NCBI GenBank assembly: GCA_005877965.1
Contig: VBNP01000131.1
Location: 1 to 11,966 of the forward strand
From: Gammaproteobacteria bacterium
Lineage (GTDB): Bacteria; Pseudomonadota; Gammaproteobacteria; Steroidobacterales; Steroidobacteraceae
Length of the DNA: 11,966 nt
Reading direction: 5' to 3'
The notes under the pieces: generated by a model
Seen by the model: only the letters and a program-made list of their open reading frames with translations
The model's database searches: none
Told to the model about the DNA's origin: nothing
In this document: piece by piece, positions 1-5,883 of the stretch
How positions within the stretch are numbered: position 1 is the first letter of the stretch
How the letters are laid out: the number at the start of each line of letters is the position of its first letter
Position numbers and translations under genes: made by a program

Positions 1-189
1 CACGAAGTCCTGTTCCAGCACGCGCACCGCCGTTTGCAGCTCGAGCAGGTGTGCCTGTTGTTGCTTGAGCGAGTCCCGGCTGGTGACTGCCTGGCTGATG
101 GCGGCATAACCCATGGCGAACATGACCGCGGCGATGAACAGCGCCACCAGCAGTTCGAGCAGCGTGAACCCGCGGCCGCGGCGCCTCAC
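1..189 (-). CDS. gspJ: Type II secretion minor pseudopilin GspJ, N-terminal fragment
   Basis: The 63 visible codons run off the left edge, so only the N-terminus is present. GspJ is a minor pseudopilin that, with GspI and GspK, forms the tip of the periplasmic T2SS pseudopilus. The start chosen is GTG at 189, which overlaps the gspI stop as GTGA. The leader is short and basic (MRRRGRG). The prepilin peptidase site is G7|F8 (FTLLE), with the conserved Glu at +5 (E12). Residues 8-29 form the hydrophobic assembly helix, followed by a polar, helical stretch rich in Gln and Leu. Assignment to J rather than another pseudopilin rests mainly on its place after gspG, gspH and gspI; the diagnostic C-terminal domain is outside the window. 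Confidence 0.85.
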   Translation of the reverse strand, partial: MRRRGRGFTLLELLVALFIAAVMFAMGYAAISQAVTSRDSLKQQQAHLLELQTAVRVLEQDFV

Positions 190-716
190 TCCGATCCCCG
201 TGGATTTTGGCCTGGCTGCGCCGGCACGGTGAGCGGCGTGGCGGGCACCTGGGCGCCACCCAGGGTACCGGACAATCCGCTGAAAGTCTGTGTGCCCCAG
301 TCGGGCTGGAAACCGTTGGGCGCGCCGAGCGCATCGCCCCAGACACCACTCACCGTGGTGAACCAGCCGTTGTCCTCGCCCGCCTTGACCTCCGCCGGGC
401 GCACGCTGATGTCGATACGCTCGACCCCCGGCACCTCGGTCGCGACCACCTCCTGGCGCCAGTGCCAGCTGCGGCCCGCAAAGTCCGTGTCGCCGGAGCT
501 GTTGCCGGTGGGGGGCTGCTGGCCGGACAGGCGCAGGTTCGCGATCTGATTGAGCGCCACCCACTGGGCGAGCGTCTTGTCGCGCAGGTAGGAGACCGTG
601 TCCGCCGAGGAGGTCAGCGCACCCATGACCGCAGCCATGCCAATCGCGACGATCGCGAGCGCCACGAGCACCTCGATGAGCGTGAAGCCGCGAGCGCGGC
701 GGCGCGCGCCGCTCAC
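186..716 (-). CDS. gspI: Type II secretion minor pseudopilin GspI
   Basis: 176-residue type IV pilin-like protein, a minor pseudopilin of the T2SS tip complex in the inner membrane and periplasm. The start is GTG at 716, overlapping the gspH stop as GTGA. The leader MSGARRRARG is cut before F11 by the prepilin peptidase; Glu at +5 is E15 and the hydrophobic helix spans about 11-33. The following region (NQIANLRL, then AGRSWHWRQEV and RIDISV) fits the GspI domain. The protein is longer than the 120-130 residues usual for GspI: the last 50 or so residues are Gly/Pro-rich and end in PGQNPRGSE, probably a disordered extension. The open frame continues upstream to 983, but that part only mirrors gspH and lacks a leader. 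Translation is probably coupled to gspH and gspJ. Confidence 0.88.
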   Translation of the reverse strand: MSGARRRARGFTLIEVLVALAIVAIGMAAVMGALTSSADTVSYLRDKTLAQWVALNQIANLRLSGQQPPTGNSSGDTDFAGRSWHWRQEVVATEVPGVERIDISVRPAEVKAGEDNGWFTTVSGVWGDALGAPNGFQPDWGTQTFSGLSGTLGGAQVPATPLTVPAQPGQNPRGSE

Positions 717-1255
717 GGCTTCGCCTCCACCATGGCCTGCTCGGTCACCTGACCCTGGCCGTCCTCGGTGAGGGTGACGCTGCGCAGGCCGCCGTCGCGC
801 TCCACCGTGGCGGCGAAGCTCGTCAGATCGCCGTTCGAGAAAATCATGACCTGCGGAGTCTTGTCCTTGGCATCCGCCGGACGGCTCAGCACGACCGGCC
901 GCGCCTCCACCGTGAGTCTGACGCCGAGCCCGTCGGGGAGCTTGCGCGCGCCGAGCGCATCGTCCTCGAACACGTCGCGCCACGTCGCGCGACGCATGTC
1001 ATAGGTGAGAAACTCGTATCCGTCGTCCTGGAACAGCACCCCGTATTCGCGGGTCTGGAGCTCCGCCTGCTCGCGCGCGTAGGTGAACAGCGCGAGCAGC
1101 CGATCGCTCTCTTTCTCGAGCTCGTGGTCGCGTCCCGTCAGGGTGATCGACAGCAGCACGCCGGCGGAGATCACGCCGATGATGAGGACGACGACCAGCA
1201 TCTCGACCAGCGTGAAGCCGGCGCCGGCCCTGTGCGCGCACCCGGATCGCATCAT
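713..1255 (-). CDS. gspH: Type II secretion minor pseudopilin GspH
   Basis: 180-residue pseudopilin placed between GspG and GspI. GspH links the minor pseudopilin tip to the GspG shaft of the T2SS pseudopilus. The leader is MMRSGCAHRAGAG with cleavage before F14 (FTLVEM; E18 at +5). The membrane helix covers about 14-36. It is followed by ESDRLLALFTYAREQAELQTREYG, a helix-to-strand stretch typical of the GspH/FimT domain, here at about 55-78. Two tandem ATGs (1255 and 1252) could start it; an AGGG about 8 bases upstream of the first favours 1255. It begins 9 bases after the gspG stop and overlaps gspI by 4 bases, consistent with a single operon. Nothing looks broken. Confidence 0.88.
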   Translation of the reverse strand: MMRSGCAHRAGAGFTLVEMLVVVLIIGVISAGVLLSITLTGRDHELEKESDRLLALFTYAREQAELQTREYGVLFQDDGYEFLTYDMRRATWRDVFEDDALGARKLPDGLGVRLTVEARPVVLSRPADAKDKTPQVMIFSNGDLTSFAATVERDGGLRSVTLTEDGQGQVTEQAMVEAKP

Positions 1256-1264
1256 GCTGCGGCC

Positions 1265-1732
1265 CTAGTCGCTGAGATTCCAGTTGCCGATATCGGCGTT
1301 GATGCCATCGCCCCCGGGCTCGCCGTCCGCGCCCAGTGTGAACAGGTCGTACGCCTTGCCGTGCGTGCCGGGGAGTGCGTACAGATACGGGTTCCCCCAC
1401 GGGTCCTTGCTGACCCGCTCCAGGTAGCCGCCGGGCTTCCAGTGCTTGATCGAAGGGTCGGTGGGCTGCTGCACCAGCGCCGTGAGGCCCTGCTCGGAGG
1501 TCGGATACTTCGAGTTGTCCAGGTAGTACATGGACAGCGCCGCCTCCAGGCTCTGGATGTCCTGCTTCGCCTTGGCGACGCGCGCCTCATCCACCTTGCC
1601 GAGGACCGTCGGAACGATGACCGCGGCGAGCAGCCCAATGATGATGACCACCACCATGATCTCGATGAGGGTGAAGCCGCGCGCGCGCCGTACGCGGCGC
1701 CGTCTGCTACCCTCGCAAGCGATGTAACTCAT
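1265..1732 (-). CDS. gspG: Type II secretion major pseudopilin GspG
   Basis: 155-residue major pseudopilin that polymerises into the T2SS pseudopilus and drives folded exoproteins through the outer-membrane secretin. The leader of 19 residues is strongly basic (RRRRVRRARG) and is cut before F20 (FTLIEIMVVV; E24 at +5). Residues 20-45 are the hydrophobic helix. The family's C-terminal hallmarks are present: the DPWGNPY motif (110-116), and the loop GADGEPGGDG followed by INADIGNW (134-151), which carries calcium ligands in characterised GspG proteins. An in-frame extension to 1771 would add 13 residues of non-leader sequence; ATG at 1732 with AGG upstream was preferred. It is the first gene of the visible GHIJ operon and diverges from the rhomboid gene. 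Confidence 0.93.
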   Translation of the reverse strand: MSYIACEGSRRRRVRRARGFTLIEIMVVVIIIGLLAAVIVPTVLGKVDEARVAKAKQDIQSLEAALSMYYLDNSKYPTSEQGLTALVQQPTDPSIKHWKPGGYLERVSKDPWGNPYLYALPGTHGKAYDLFTLGADGEPGGDGINADIGNWNLSD

Positions 1733-1761
1733 GTGGTGCCTGTTCGGGCGCGAAGCCGCCG

Positions 1762-1791
1762 TTGAGAGCAAAAACGGGTCGGGATCATAAC
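1762..1791 (+). promoter_or_regulatory. Candidate promoter for the rhomboid/rhombosortase gene
   Basis: TTGAGA at 1762-1767 (five of six to -35) lies 18 bases from CATAAC at 1786-1791 (four of six to -10). Transcription would begin near 1798, giving a leader of only about a dozen bases before the GTG at 1810. The -10 region overlaps the opposite-strand TATGAT proposed for gspG. Confidence 0.4.
1784..1789 (-). promoter_or_regulatory. Candidate -10 element for gspG
   Basis: On the minus strand these bases read TATGAT, five of six matches to the sigma-70 -10 consensus, about 52 bases before the gspG start. The -35 region is poor (TTCACG at a 19-base spacing), so the promoter may be weak or need an activator. 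It overlaps the candidate -10 of the divergent rhomboid gene on the other strand, so the two promoters may compete. Confidence 0.35.
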
Positions 1792-1809
1792 AGGGGGGGC
1801 GACAGGCCC

Positions 1810-2406
1810 GTGAACCCCGTGCGCAGGGTGCTCCGGTCTCTCAATTGCGACGGCGGTGCGGGGCTGGCGCTGCTCGCCGCCTGCGCCGTGCTGCTGCTGC
1901 CGACGCTCGCCGGGGAGGCGGGGCGAGTGTTGCTGCGCTATGACCGGGTCGCGCTCGCGGCCGGGCAGTGGTGGCGCCTGCTCACGGCGCATGTGGTTCA
2001 TCTGGATGCCCGGCACGCGCTGCTGAATAGTCTGGGGCTCGCTCTCATGTGGGCGCTGTTCGCTCGCGATTACTCCCCGCGCCAGTGGGCGCCGATCGTG
2101 CTGGGCGCGATGGCGGCCATCGACGCAGGGCTGTGGCTGTGCGATTCGACCGTGCTGTGGTACGTCGGTTCCTCCGGCGCGCTGCACGGCGTGATGGCGG
2201 CGGGTGCCCTGGCGCACGTTCGTCGCGGGGAGCGCGCCGGGTGGGTCCTCACCGGGCTGCTCGCGGTCAAACTGGCCTACGAGCACTGGCTGGGCGCGCT
2301 GCCGCTCTCCGGGAGCGACGCGGTGGTGGTGAGCGCGCACCTGTACGGGGTGATCGGGGGCGTCACGGTGGCCGCGTTCCTGAGGCCTCACCGGACGCCG
2401 TTATAA
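1810..2406 (+). CDS. rrtA: Rhomboid-family intramembrane serine protease, probable rhombosortase
   Basis: 198-residue polytopic membrane protein with about six hydrophobic segments (roughly 17-33, 57-84, 93-110, 114-136, 145-162, 172-190). Rhomboid hallmarks are clear: WWRLLTAH (54-61), the HxxxN motif of helix 2 (H69, N73), the GxSG motif GSSGALHG (120-127) with probable nucleophile S122, and the partner His in SAHLYG (H177). The small six-helix core, the LHG after the serine motif and the HLYG form fit the rhombosortase subfamily better than GlpG. Known rhombosortases cut the C-terminal GlyGly-CTERM anchor of secreted proteins, many of them T2SS cargo, which agrees with the divergent T2SS operon. 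The start is GTG at 1810; an in-frame TTG at 1762 overlaps the promoter and adds a polar tail. The subfamily call is from motifs and context; rhomboid protease is near certain. Confidence 0.82.
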   Translation: MNPVRRVLRSLNCDGGAGLALLAACAVLLLPTLAGEAGRVLLRYDRVALAAGQWWRLLTAHVVHLDARHALLNSLGLALMWALFARDYSPRQWAPIVLGAMAAIDAGLWLCDSTVLWYVGSSGALHGVMAAGALAHVRRGERAGWVLTGLLAVKLAYEHWLGALPLSGSDAVVVSAHLYGVIGGVTVAAFLRPHRTPL

Positions 2407-2407
2407 T
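2380..2407 (+). promoter_or_regulatory. Candidate promoter for fabD
   Basis: A perfect TATAAT (2402-2407) contains the TAA stop of the rhomboid gene. The best -35 is weak (CTGAGG at 2380-2385, 16-base spacing, three of six). Transcription would start near 2414, about 20 bases before fabD. The -35 region overlaps a perfect 10-base palindrome, TGAGGCCTCA (2381-2390), which could be an operator, although it also encodes the end of the protease. Confidence 0.45.
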
Positions 2408-2434
2408 TTCGGCCCCCCAATCCGAGGAGGGTGC

Positions 2435-3388
2435 ATGTCCTTTGCGTTCGTGTTCCCGGGTCAGGGCTCGCAGTCGGTCGGGATGCTCGGCGCGCTCGCG
2501 GCGGCGGACCCGTCCGTGCGCGGCACCCTGGAGGAGGCTTCCGCGGTGCTGGGCTTTGATCTGTGGAGACTCGTGAGCGAAGGGCCGGAGGAGGCGCTCA
2601 ACGCCACCGAGCGCACGCAGCCGGCGATGCTCGCCGCGGGAGTGGCCACGTGGCGCCTCTGGCGCGCACGCGGCGGCGCGCTGCCGGCCGTCGTCTCCGG
2701 TCACAGCCTCGGGGAATTCACGGCGCTCGTGTGTGCGGAAGCCATGCCCTTTGGCGCGACGGTGGATCTGGTGCGCTTCCGCGGCCAGGTCATGCAGGAG
2801 GCCGTGCCGGCCGGCAGCGGCGCGATGGCGGCCATTATCGGCCTGGATGACGCGGCGATCGAGGCGGCGTGCCGGGAAGCCGCACAAGGGGCCATCGTGG
2901 AAGCGGCCAATTTCAACTCCCCCGGCCAGGTGGTGATCGCCGGCGAGAAGGCGGCGGTGCAGCGCGCGATCGAAGCCGCCCGGGCACGCGGAGCCAAGCG
3001 CGCGGTGGCGCTGCCGGTGAGTGTGCCCTCGCACACCAGCCTCATGCGCGGCGCGGCCGAGCGCCTCAGGGAGCGGCTGCGCTCGCTCGAGGTGCGCGTG
3101 CCCCGTATCCGCTACGTGAGCGCGGTGGATGCGAGCGCGCACGAGCGACCCGACGAGATCCGGGAGCTCCTCGTGCGGCAGCTGTCGAACCCGGTGCGCT
3201 GGTCGGACACGCTGCGCGCGTTGAGCGCGGGCGCGATCGCGCAGGTGATCGAGTGCGGGCCGGGCAGGGTGCTCACGGGCTTGAACCGCCGCATAGAGCG
3301 GCGTGCGAATTTGAGTTTTCTGGCGCTGGAGGACCCGGCCTCGATGGAGGCGGCACTCACGGCGACCCGAGGGGGTTCCCATGCTTGA
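2435..3388 (+). CDS. fabD: Malonyl-CoA:ACP transacylase FabD
   Basis: 317-residue cytoplasmic enzyme that moves malonyl from CoA to the phosphopantetheine arm of AcpP, supplying the extender unit for fatty acid synthesis. The N-terminal FPGQGSQ (7-13) supplies the oxyanion-hole Gln (Q11). The nucleophile is S91 in GHSLGEF, the malonate-carboxylate-binding Arg is R116 (RFRGQ) and the catalytic His is H200 (VPSHTSLM). The NSPGQ loop (161-165) and the C-terminal ECGPGRVLTGL (273-283) are also typical. Length matches the family (about 310). The ATG at 2435 follows a strong GAGGAGG ribosome-binding site with a short 4-base gap. It overlaps fabG by 8 bases. Unusually, a rhomboid gene rather than fabH lies upstream. 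Confidence 0.97.
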   Translation: MSFAFVFPGQGSQSVGMLGALAAADPSVRGTLEEASAVLGFDLWRLVSEGPEEALNATERTQPAMLAAGVATWRLWRARGGALPAVVSGHSLGEFTALVCAEAMPFGATVDLVRFRGQVMQEAVPAGSGAMAAIIGLDDAAIEAACREAAQGAIVEAANFNSPGQVVIAGEKAAVQRAIEAARARGAKRAVALPVSVPSHTSLMRGAAERLRERLRSLEVRVPRIRYVSAVDASAHERPDEIRELLVRQLSNPVRWSDTLRALSAGAIAQVIECGPGRVLTGLNRRIERRANLSFLALEDPASMEAALTATRGGSHA

Positions 3389-4121
3389 AAACGAAGTCGC
3401 ACTCGTCACCGGCGCCTCGCGCGGCATCGGGCACACCATCGCGCTCACCCTCGGAGGGGCGGGCGCGCGGGTGATCGGCACGTCCACCAGCGTGGAAGGC
3501 GCCGCTCGCTTGAGCGCCACGCTCGCGTCGCATGGATGCAACGGCCGCGGCGCGGTGCTCGACGCCGGGAACGCCGCCTCGGTCGACGCCCTGATGGGCG
3601 AGCTCGAGGGCGCCGATGAGCTGCCGACGATCCTCGTCAACAATGCCGCCGTCACCCGCGACTCGCTGCTGCTGCGCATGAAGCCGCAGGACTGGGAGAC
3701 GGTCATCACCACCAACCTCACGGGCGTGTTTCGCCTCTCCAAGGCGTGCGTGCGCCGCATGATGAAGGAGCGGCGGGGCAGGATCGTCAACCTCACCTCC
3801 GTGGTGGGCGTGACGGGCAATGCCGGGCAGGCCAACTATGCCGCGGCCAAAGCGGGACTGCTGGGATTCACCAAGTCACTCGCCCGGGAGCTCGCCTCGC
3901 GTGGCATTACGGTGAACGCCGTGGCCCCCGGCTTCATCGATACCGACATGACACGCGCGCTGAACGAGACGCAGCGCGCCGCGCTCGTCGCGCAGATTCC
4001 CATGGGCCGGCTCGGGACCCCTGCAGACGTGGCCGGCGCGGTCCTGTTCCTCGTCTCACCGCAGGCGACTTACATCACCGGGGAGACCTTGCACGTCAAC
4101 GGCGGCATGTACATGCCGTAG
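3381..4121 (+). CDS. fabG: 3-oxoacyl-ACP reductase FabG
   Basis: 246-residue short-chain dehydrogenase/reductase that uses NADPH to reduce beta-ketoacyl-ACP in the elongation cycle. The Rossmann nucleotide-binding motif is TGASRGIG (10-17). NNAA (87-90) follows, then the catalytic tetrad N112, S140, Y153 and K157 (YAAAK). The conserved stretches VNAVAPGFIDTDM (178-190) and YITGETLHVNGGMYM near the C-terminus are those of FabG proper rather than a generic reductase. ATG at 3381 lies inside the last codons of fabD, with a G-rich ribosome-binding site (GAGGGGG) just upstream, so translation is likely coupled. A 214-base gap to acpP follows. Confidence 0.97.
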   Translation: MLENEVALVTGASRGIGHTIALTLGGAGARVIGTSTSVEGAARLSATLASHGCNGRGAVLDAGNAASVDALMGELEGADELPTILVNNAAVTRDSLLLRMKPQDWETVITTNLTGVFRLSKACVRRMMKERRGRIVNLTSVVGVTGNAGQANYAAAKAGLLGFTKSLARELASRGITVNAVAPGFIDTDMTRALNETQRAALVAQIPMGRLGTPADVAGAVLFLVSPQATYITGETLHVNGGMYMP

Positions 4122-4207
4122 GCAGGGCCGTTGGACGCACGCCACACGAGGCGGGCACGACGGCGGGCGCGCGGAACGGGTGGGTCAGTTTCGCCAGTAA
4201 AAACAAT

Positions 4208-4232
4208 CACTCGCACCGGCGGTGGGCGAGTG
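4208..4232. repeat. Inverted repeat upstream of acpP
   Basis: CACTCGC (4208-4214) pairs perfectly with GCGAGTG (4226-4232); inside, ACC (4215-4217) can pair with GGT (4221-4223) around a three-base loop. On the minus strand the stem is followed by ATTGTTTTTACTG, which has the form of a rho-independent terminator for antisense transcription. On the plus strand no T-run follows, so it should not end fabG transcripts. It overlaps the proposed acpP -35 element and could be an operator. Confidence 0.5.
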
Positions 4233-4259
4233 GCAGCCCCCGGGGTGTTCCCCTACAAT
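4230..4259 (+). promoter_or_regulatory. Candidate acpP promoter
   Basis: GTGGCA at 4230-4235 (four of six to -35) is 18 bases from TACAAT at 4254-4259 (five of six to -10). Transcription would start near 4266, giving a leader of about 70 bases. A separate promoter for acpP fits the 214-base gap after fabG and the need for far more carrier protein than enzyme. Confidence 0.5.
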
Positions 4260-4282
4260 ACCGCGCCCGCTACCGGCCCCGT

Positions 4283-4306
4283 GGGGGCAGGGGCGGAGCA
4301 GCCCCC
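4283..4306 (+). other. GC hairpin in the acpP leader
   Basis: GGGGGC (4283-4288) can pair with GCCCCC (4301-4306) around a 12-base purine-rich loop, within the predicted 5' leader of acpP and about 30 bases before its start. Only TT and an A-run follow, so it is a poor terminator. It could stabilise the mRNA or tune translation; this role is inference. Confidence 0.35.
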
Positions 4307-4335
4307 TTAAAAGCCTACATAAGGACCAATCGCTA

Positions 4336-4578
4336 ATGAGCACAGTTGAGCAGCAGGTCAAGGCCATCGTTGCCGAACAGCTGGGCGTCAAACAGGAACA
4401 GGTCACGAGCGATGCCTCGTTCGTTGATGATCTGGGAGCCGATTCACTCGACACGGTCGAGCTGGTGATGGCCCTCGAAGAGGAATTCGAGATCGAAATC
4501 CCGGATGAGGACGCCGAGAAGATCACAACCGTCCACCAGGCCATCGACTACATCAACGAGCGCCGCAGCAAGTCCTGA
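4336..4578 (+). CDS. acpP: Acyl carrier protein AcpP
   Basis: 80-residue acidic carrier protein that tethers growing acyl chains as thioesters on a 4'-phosphopantetheine arm during fatty acid synthesis; it also donates acyl groups to phospholipid and lipid A synthesis. The attachment site is S37 in GADSLDTVEL (34-43). The four-helix family pattern is intact, including EEEFEIEIPDEDAEKI (48-63), the acidic recognition helix bound by Fab enzymes. The ATG at 4336 follows AAGGA at about 10 bases. Codon use is less GC-extreme than in its neighbours, as often seen in highly expressed genes. It probably has its own promoter, and fabF begins 30 bases downstream. Confidence 0.98.
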   Translation: MSTVEQQVKAIVAEQLGVKQEQVTSDASFVDDLGADSLDTVELVMALEEEFEIEIPDEDAEKITTVHQAIDYINERRSKS

Positions 4579-4608
4579 TTCCACACCGGGGCGCGATCCA
4601 GGTAGCGT

Positions 4609-5856
4609 GTGAGCAAGCGCCGTGTCGTCGTAACGGGCCTTGGAGTGGTGTCCCCGGTCGGGAGCACCGTTCAATCGGCATGGGATGCCATCCTGCGCGG
4701 GCAGAGCGGCATCGGTCCGGTGACGCGCTTTGACGTGACCGCGTTTCCAGTGCGCATCGGCGGGCAGGTGCGCGATTTCGACGTCAGTCAGTACATCTCG
4801 TCCAAGGAAGCCCGCCGCATGGACGAGTTCATGCACTACGGCGTGGCCGCCGGAGTGCAGGCCGTGGGCGATGCCGGTATCGAGTTCGCCAAGACCGATC
4901 CGGAGCGCTGCGGCGCGGTGTGCGGCGCCGGCATCGGTGGCCTGTGGACCATCGAGACCGAATACAGCGAGTACTTGAAGGCGATGAGTCCGCGCAAGAT
5001 CTCGCCGTTCTTCGTCCCCGCAACCATCATCAACATGATCGCCGGGCACCTCTCGATCCGCTACGGCCTGAAGGGCCCGAATCTGGGCGTGGTGACCGCC
5101 TGCACCACCTCGACGCACGCCATCGGCTTAGGCATGCGCACCATCCAGTACGGCGATGCGGATCTGATGATCGCGGGCGGCGGGGAAATGGCCACCACGC
5201 GCTGCGGGCTGGGGAGCTTCGGCCAGGCGAAGGCGCTCTCCACGCGCAACGATGCTCCCGCCGAGGCGAGCCGCCCGTGGGACAAGGACCGCGACGGCTT
5301 CGTGCTGAGCGACGGGGGCGGCGCGATGCTTCTGGAGGAGCTGGAGCACGCGCGCCGGCGCGGTGCGCGCATTTACGCCGAGCTGGTGGGCTTTGGCATG
5401 AGCGGCGATGCCTATCACATCACCGCGCCCCCGGAAGACGGCGACGGCGCACGCCTGGCGATGGTGAACGCGCTCAGGGATGCCGCCCTGAATCCCGCAG
5501 ACGTGCAGTACGTCAACGCGCACGCGACTTCGACTCCGCTGGGCGACAAGGCCGAGACGGTCGCGATGAAGCGCGCCTTCGGCGAGCACGCCAAGCGCCT
5601 CGCCGTGAGCTCGACCAAGTCCATGACCGGGCACCTGCTCGGCGCCGCGGGTGTGGTGGAAGCGATCTTCTCGGTGCTCGCGATCCGTGATGGTGTCGCG
5701 CCTCCGACCATCAACTACCACACGCCCGACCCGGAGTGCGACCTGGACTACGTTCCCAACAGCGCCCGTCGCATGAAGATCGACGTGAGCCTCTCGAACT
5801 CCTTCGGCTTCGGCGGCACCAACGGGTCGCTGGTGTTCCGGCGCTTCAGCGCCTGA
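4609..5856 (+). CDS. fabF: 3-oxoacyl-ACP synthase II FabF
   Basis: 415-residue condensing enzyme (KAS II) that extends acyl-ACP by two carbons using malonyl-ACP. The thiolase-fold catalytic triad is complete: C165 (TACTTSTHAIG), H305 (VNAHATSTP) and H342 (TGHLLGAAG), with the supporting K337 (SSTKSMTGH) and the C-terminal gating loop FGFGGTN (399-405). Length agrees with E. coli FabF (about 413), and the chain starts at the typical KRRVVVTGLG. The start is GTG at 4609 with CAGG about 6 bases upstream. It follows acpP by 30 bases, the usual partnership of carrier and condensing enzyme, and precedes pabB by 27 bases. Confidence 0.97.
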   Translation: MSKRRVVVTGLGVVSPVGSTVQSAWDAILRGQSGIGPVTRFDVTAFPVRIGGQVRDFDVSQYISSKEARRMDEFMHYGVAAGVQAVGDAGIEFAKTDPERCGAVCGAGIGGLWTIETEYSEYLKAMSPRKISPFFVPATIINMIAGHLSIRYGLKGPNLGVVTACTTSTHAIGLGMRTIQYGDADLMIAGGGEMATTRCGLGSFGQAKALSTRNDAPAEASRPWDKDRDGFVLSDGGGAMLLEELEHARRRGARIYAELVGFGMSGDAYHITAPPEDGDGARLAMVNALRDAALNPADVQYVNAHATSTPLGDKAETVAMKRAFGEHAKRLAVSSTKSMTGHLLGAAGVVEAIFSVLAIRDGVAPPTINYHTPDPECDLDYVPNSARRMKIDVSLSNSFGFGGTNGSLVFRRFSA

Positions 5857-5883
5857 GGGCGCGGGCCGAAAGGTAAGTCCGCC

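Noticed and set aside
717..983. Upstream extension of gspI
   Set aside because: A start there would bury the prepilin leader more than 80 residues into the protein; GTG at 716 gives a normal short basic leader.
2363..3835. 490-codon open frame on the minus strand opposite fabD and fabG
   Set aside because: It lies fully antisense to two unmistakable genes, its translation is Arg/His/Pro-rich with no recognisable domain, and long antisense frames are expected at this GC content.
4122..4335. Small gene or terminator for fabG in the fabG-acpP gap
   Set aside because: An open frame crosses the gap but is an extension of acpP's or fabG's shadow frames with no ribosome-binding site of its own; no plus-strand stem followed by a T-run is seen.
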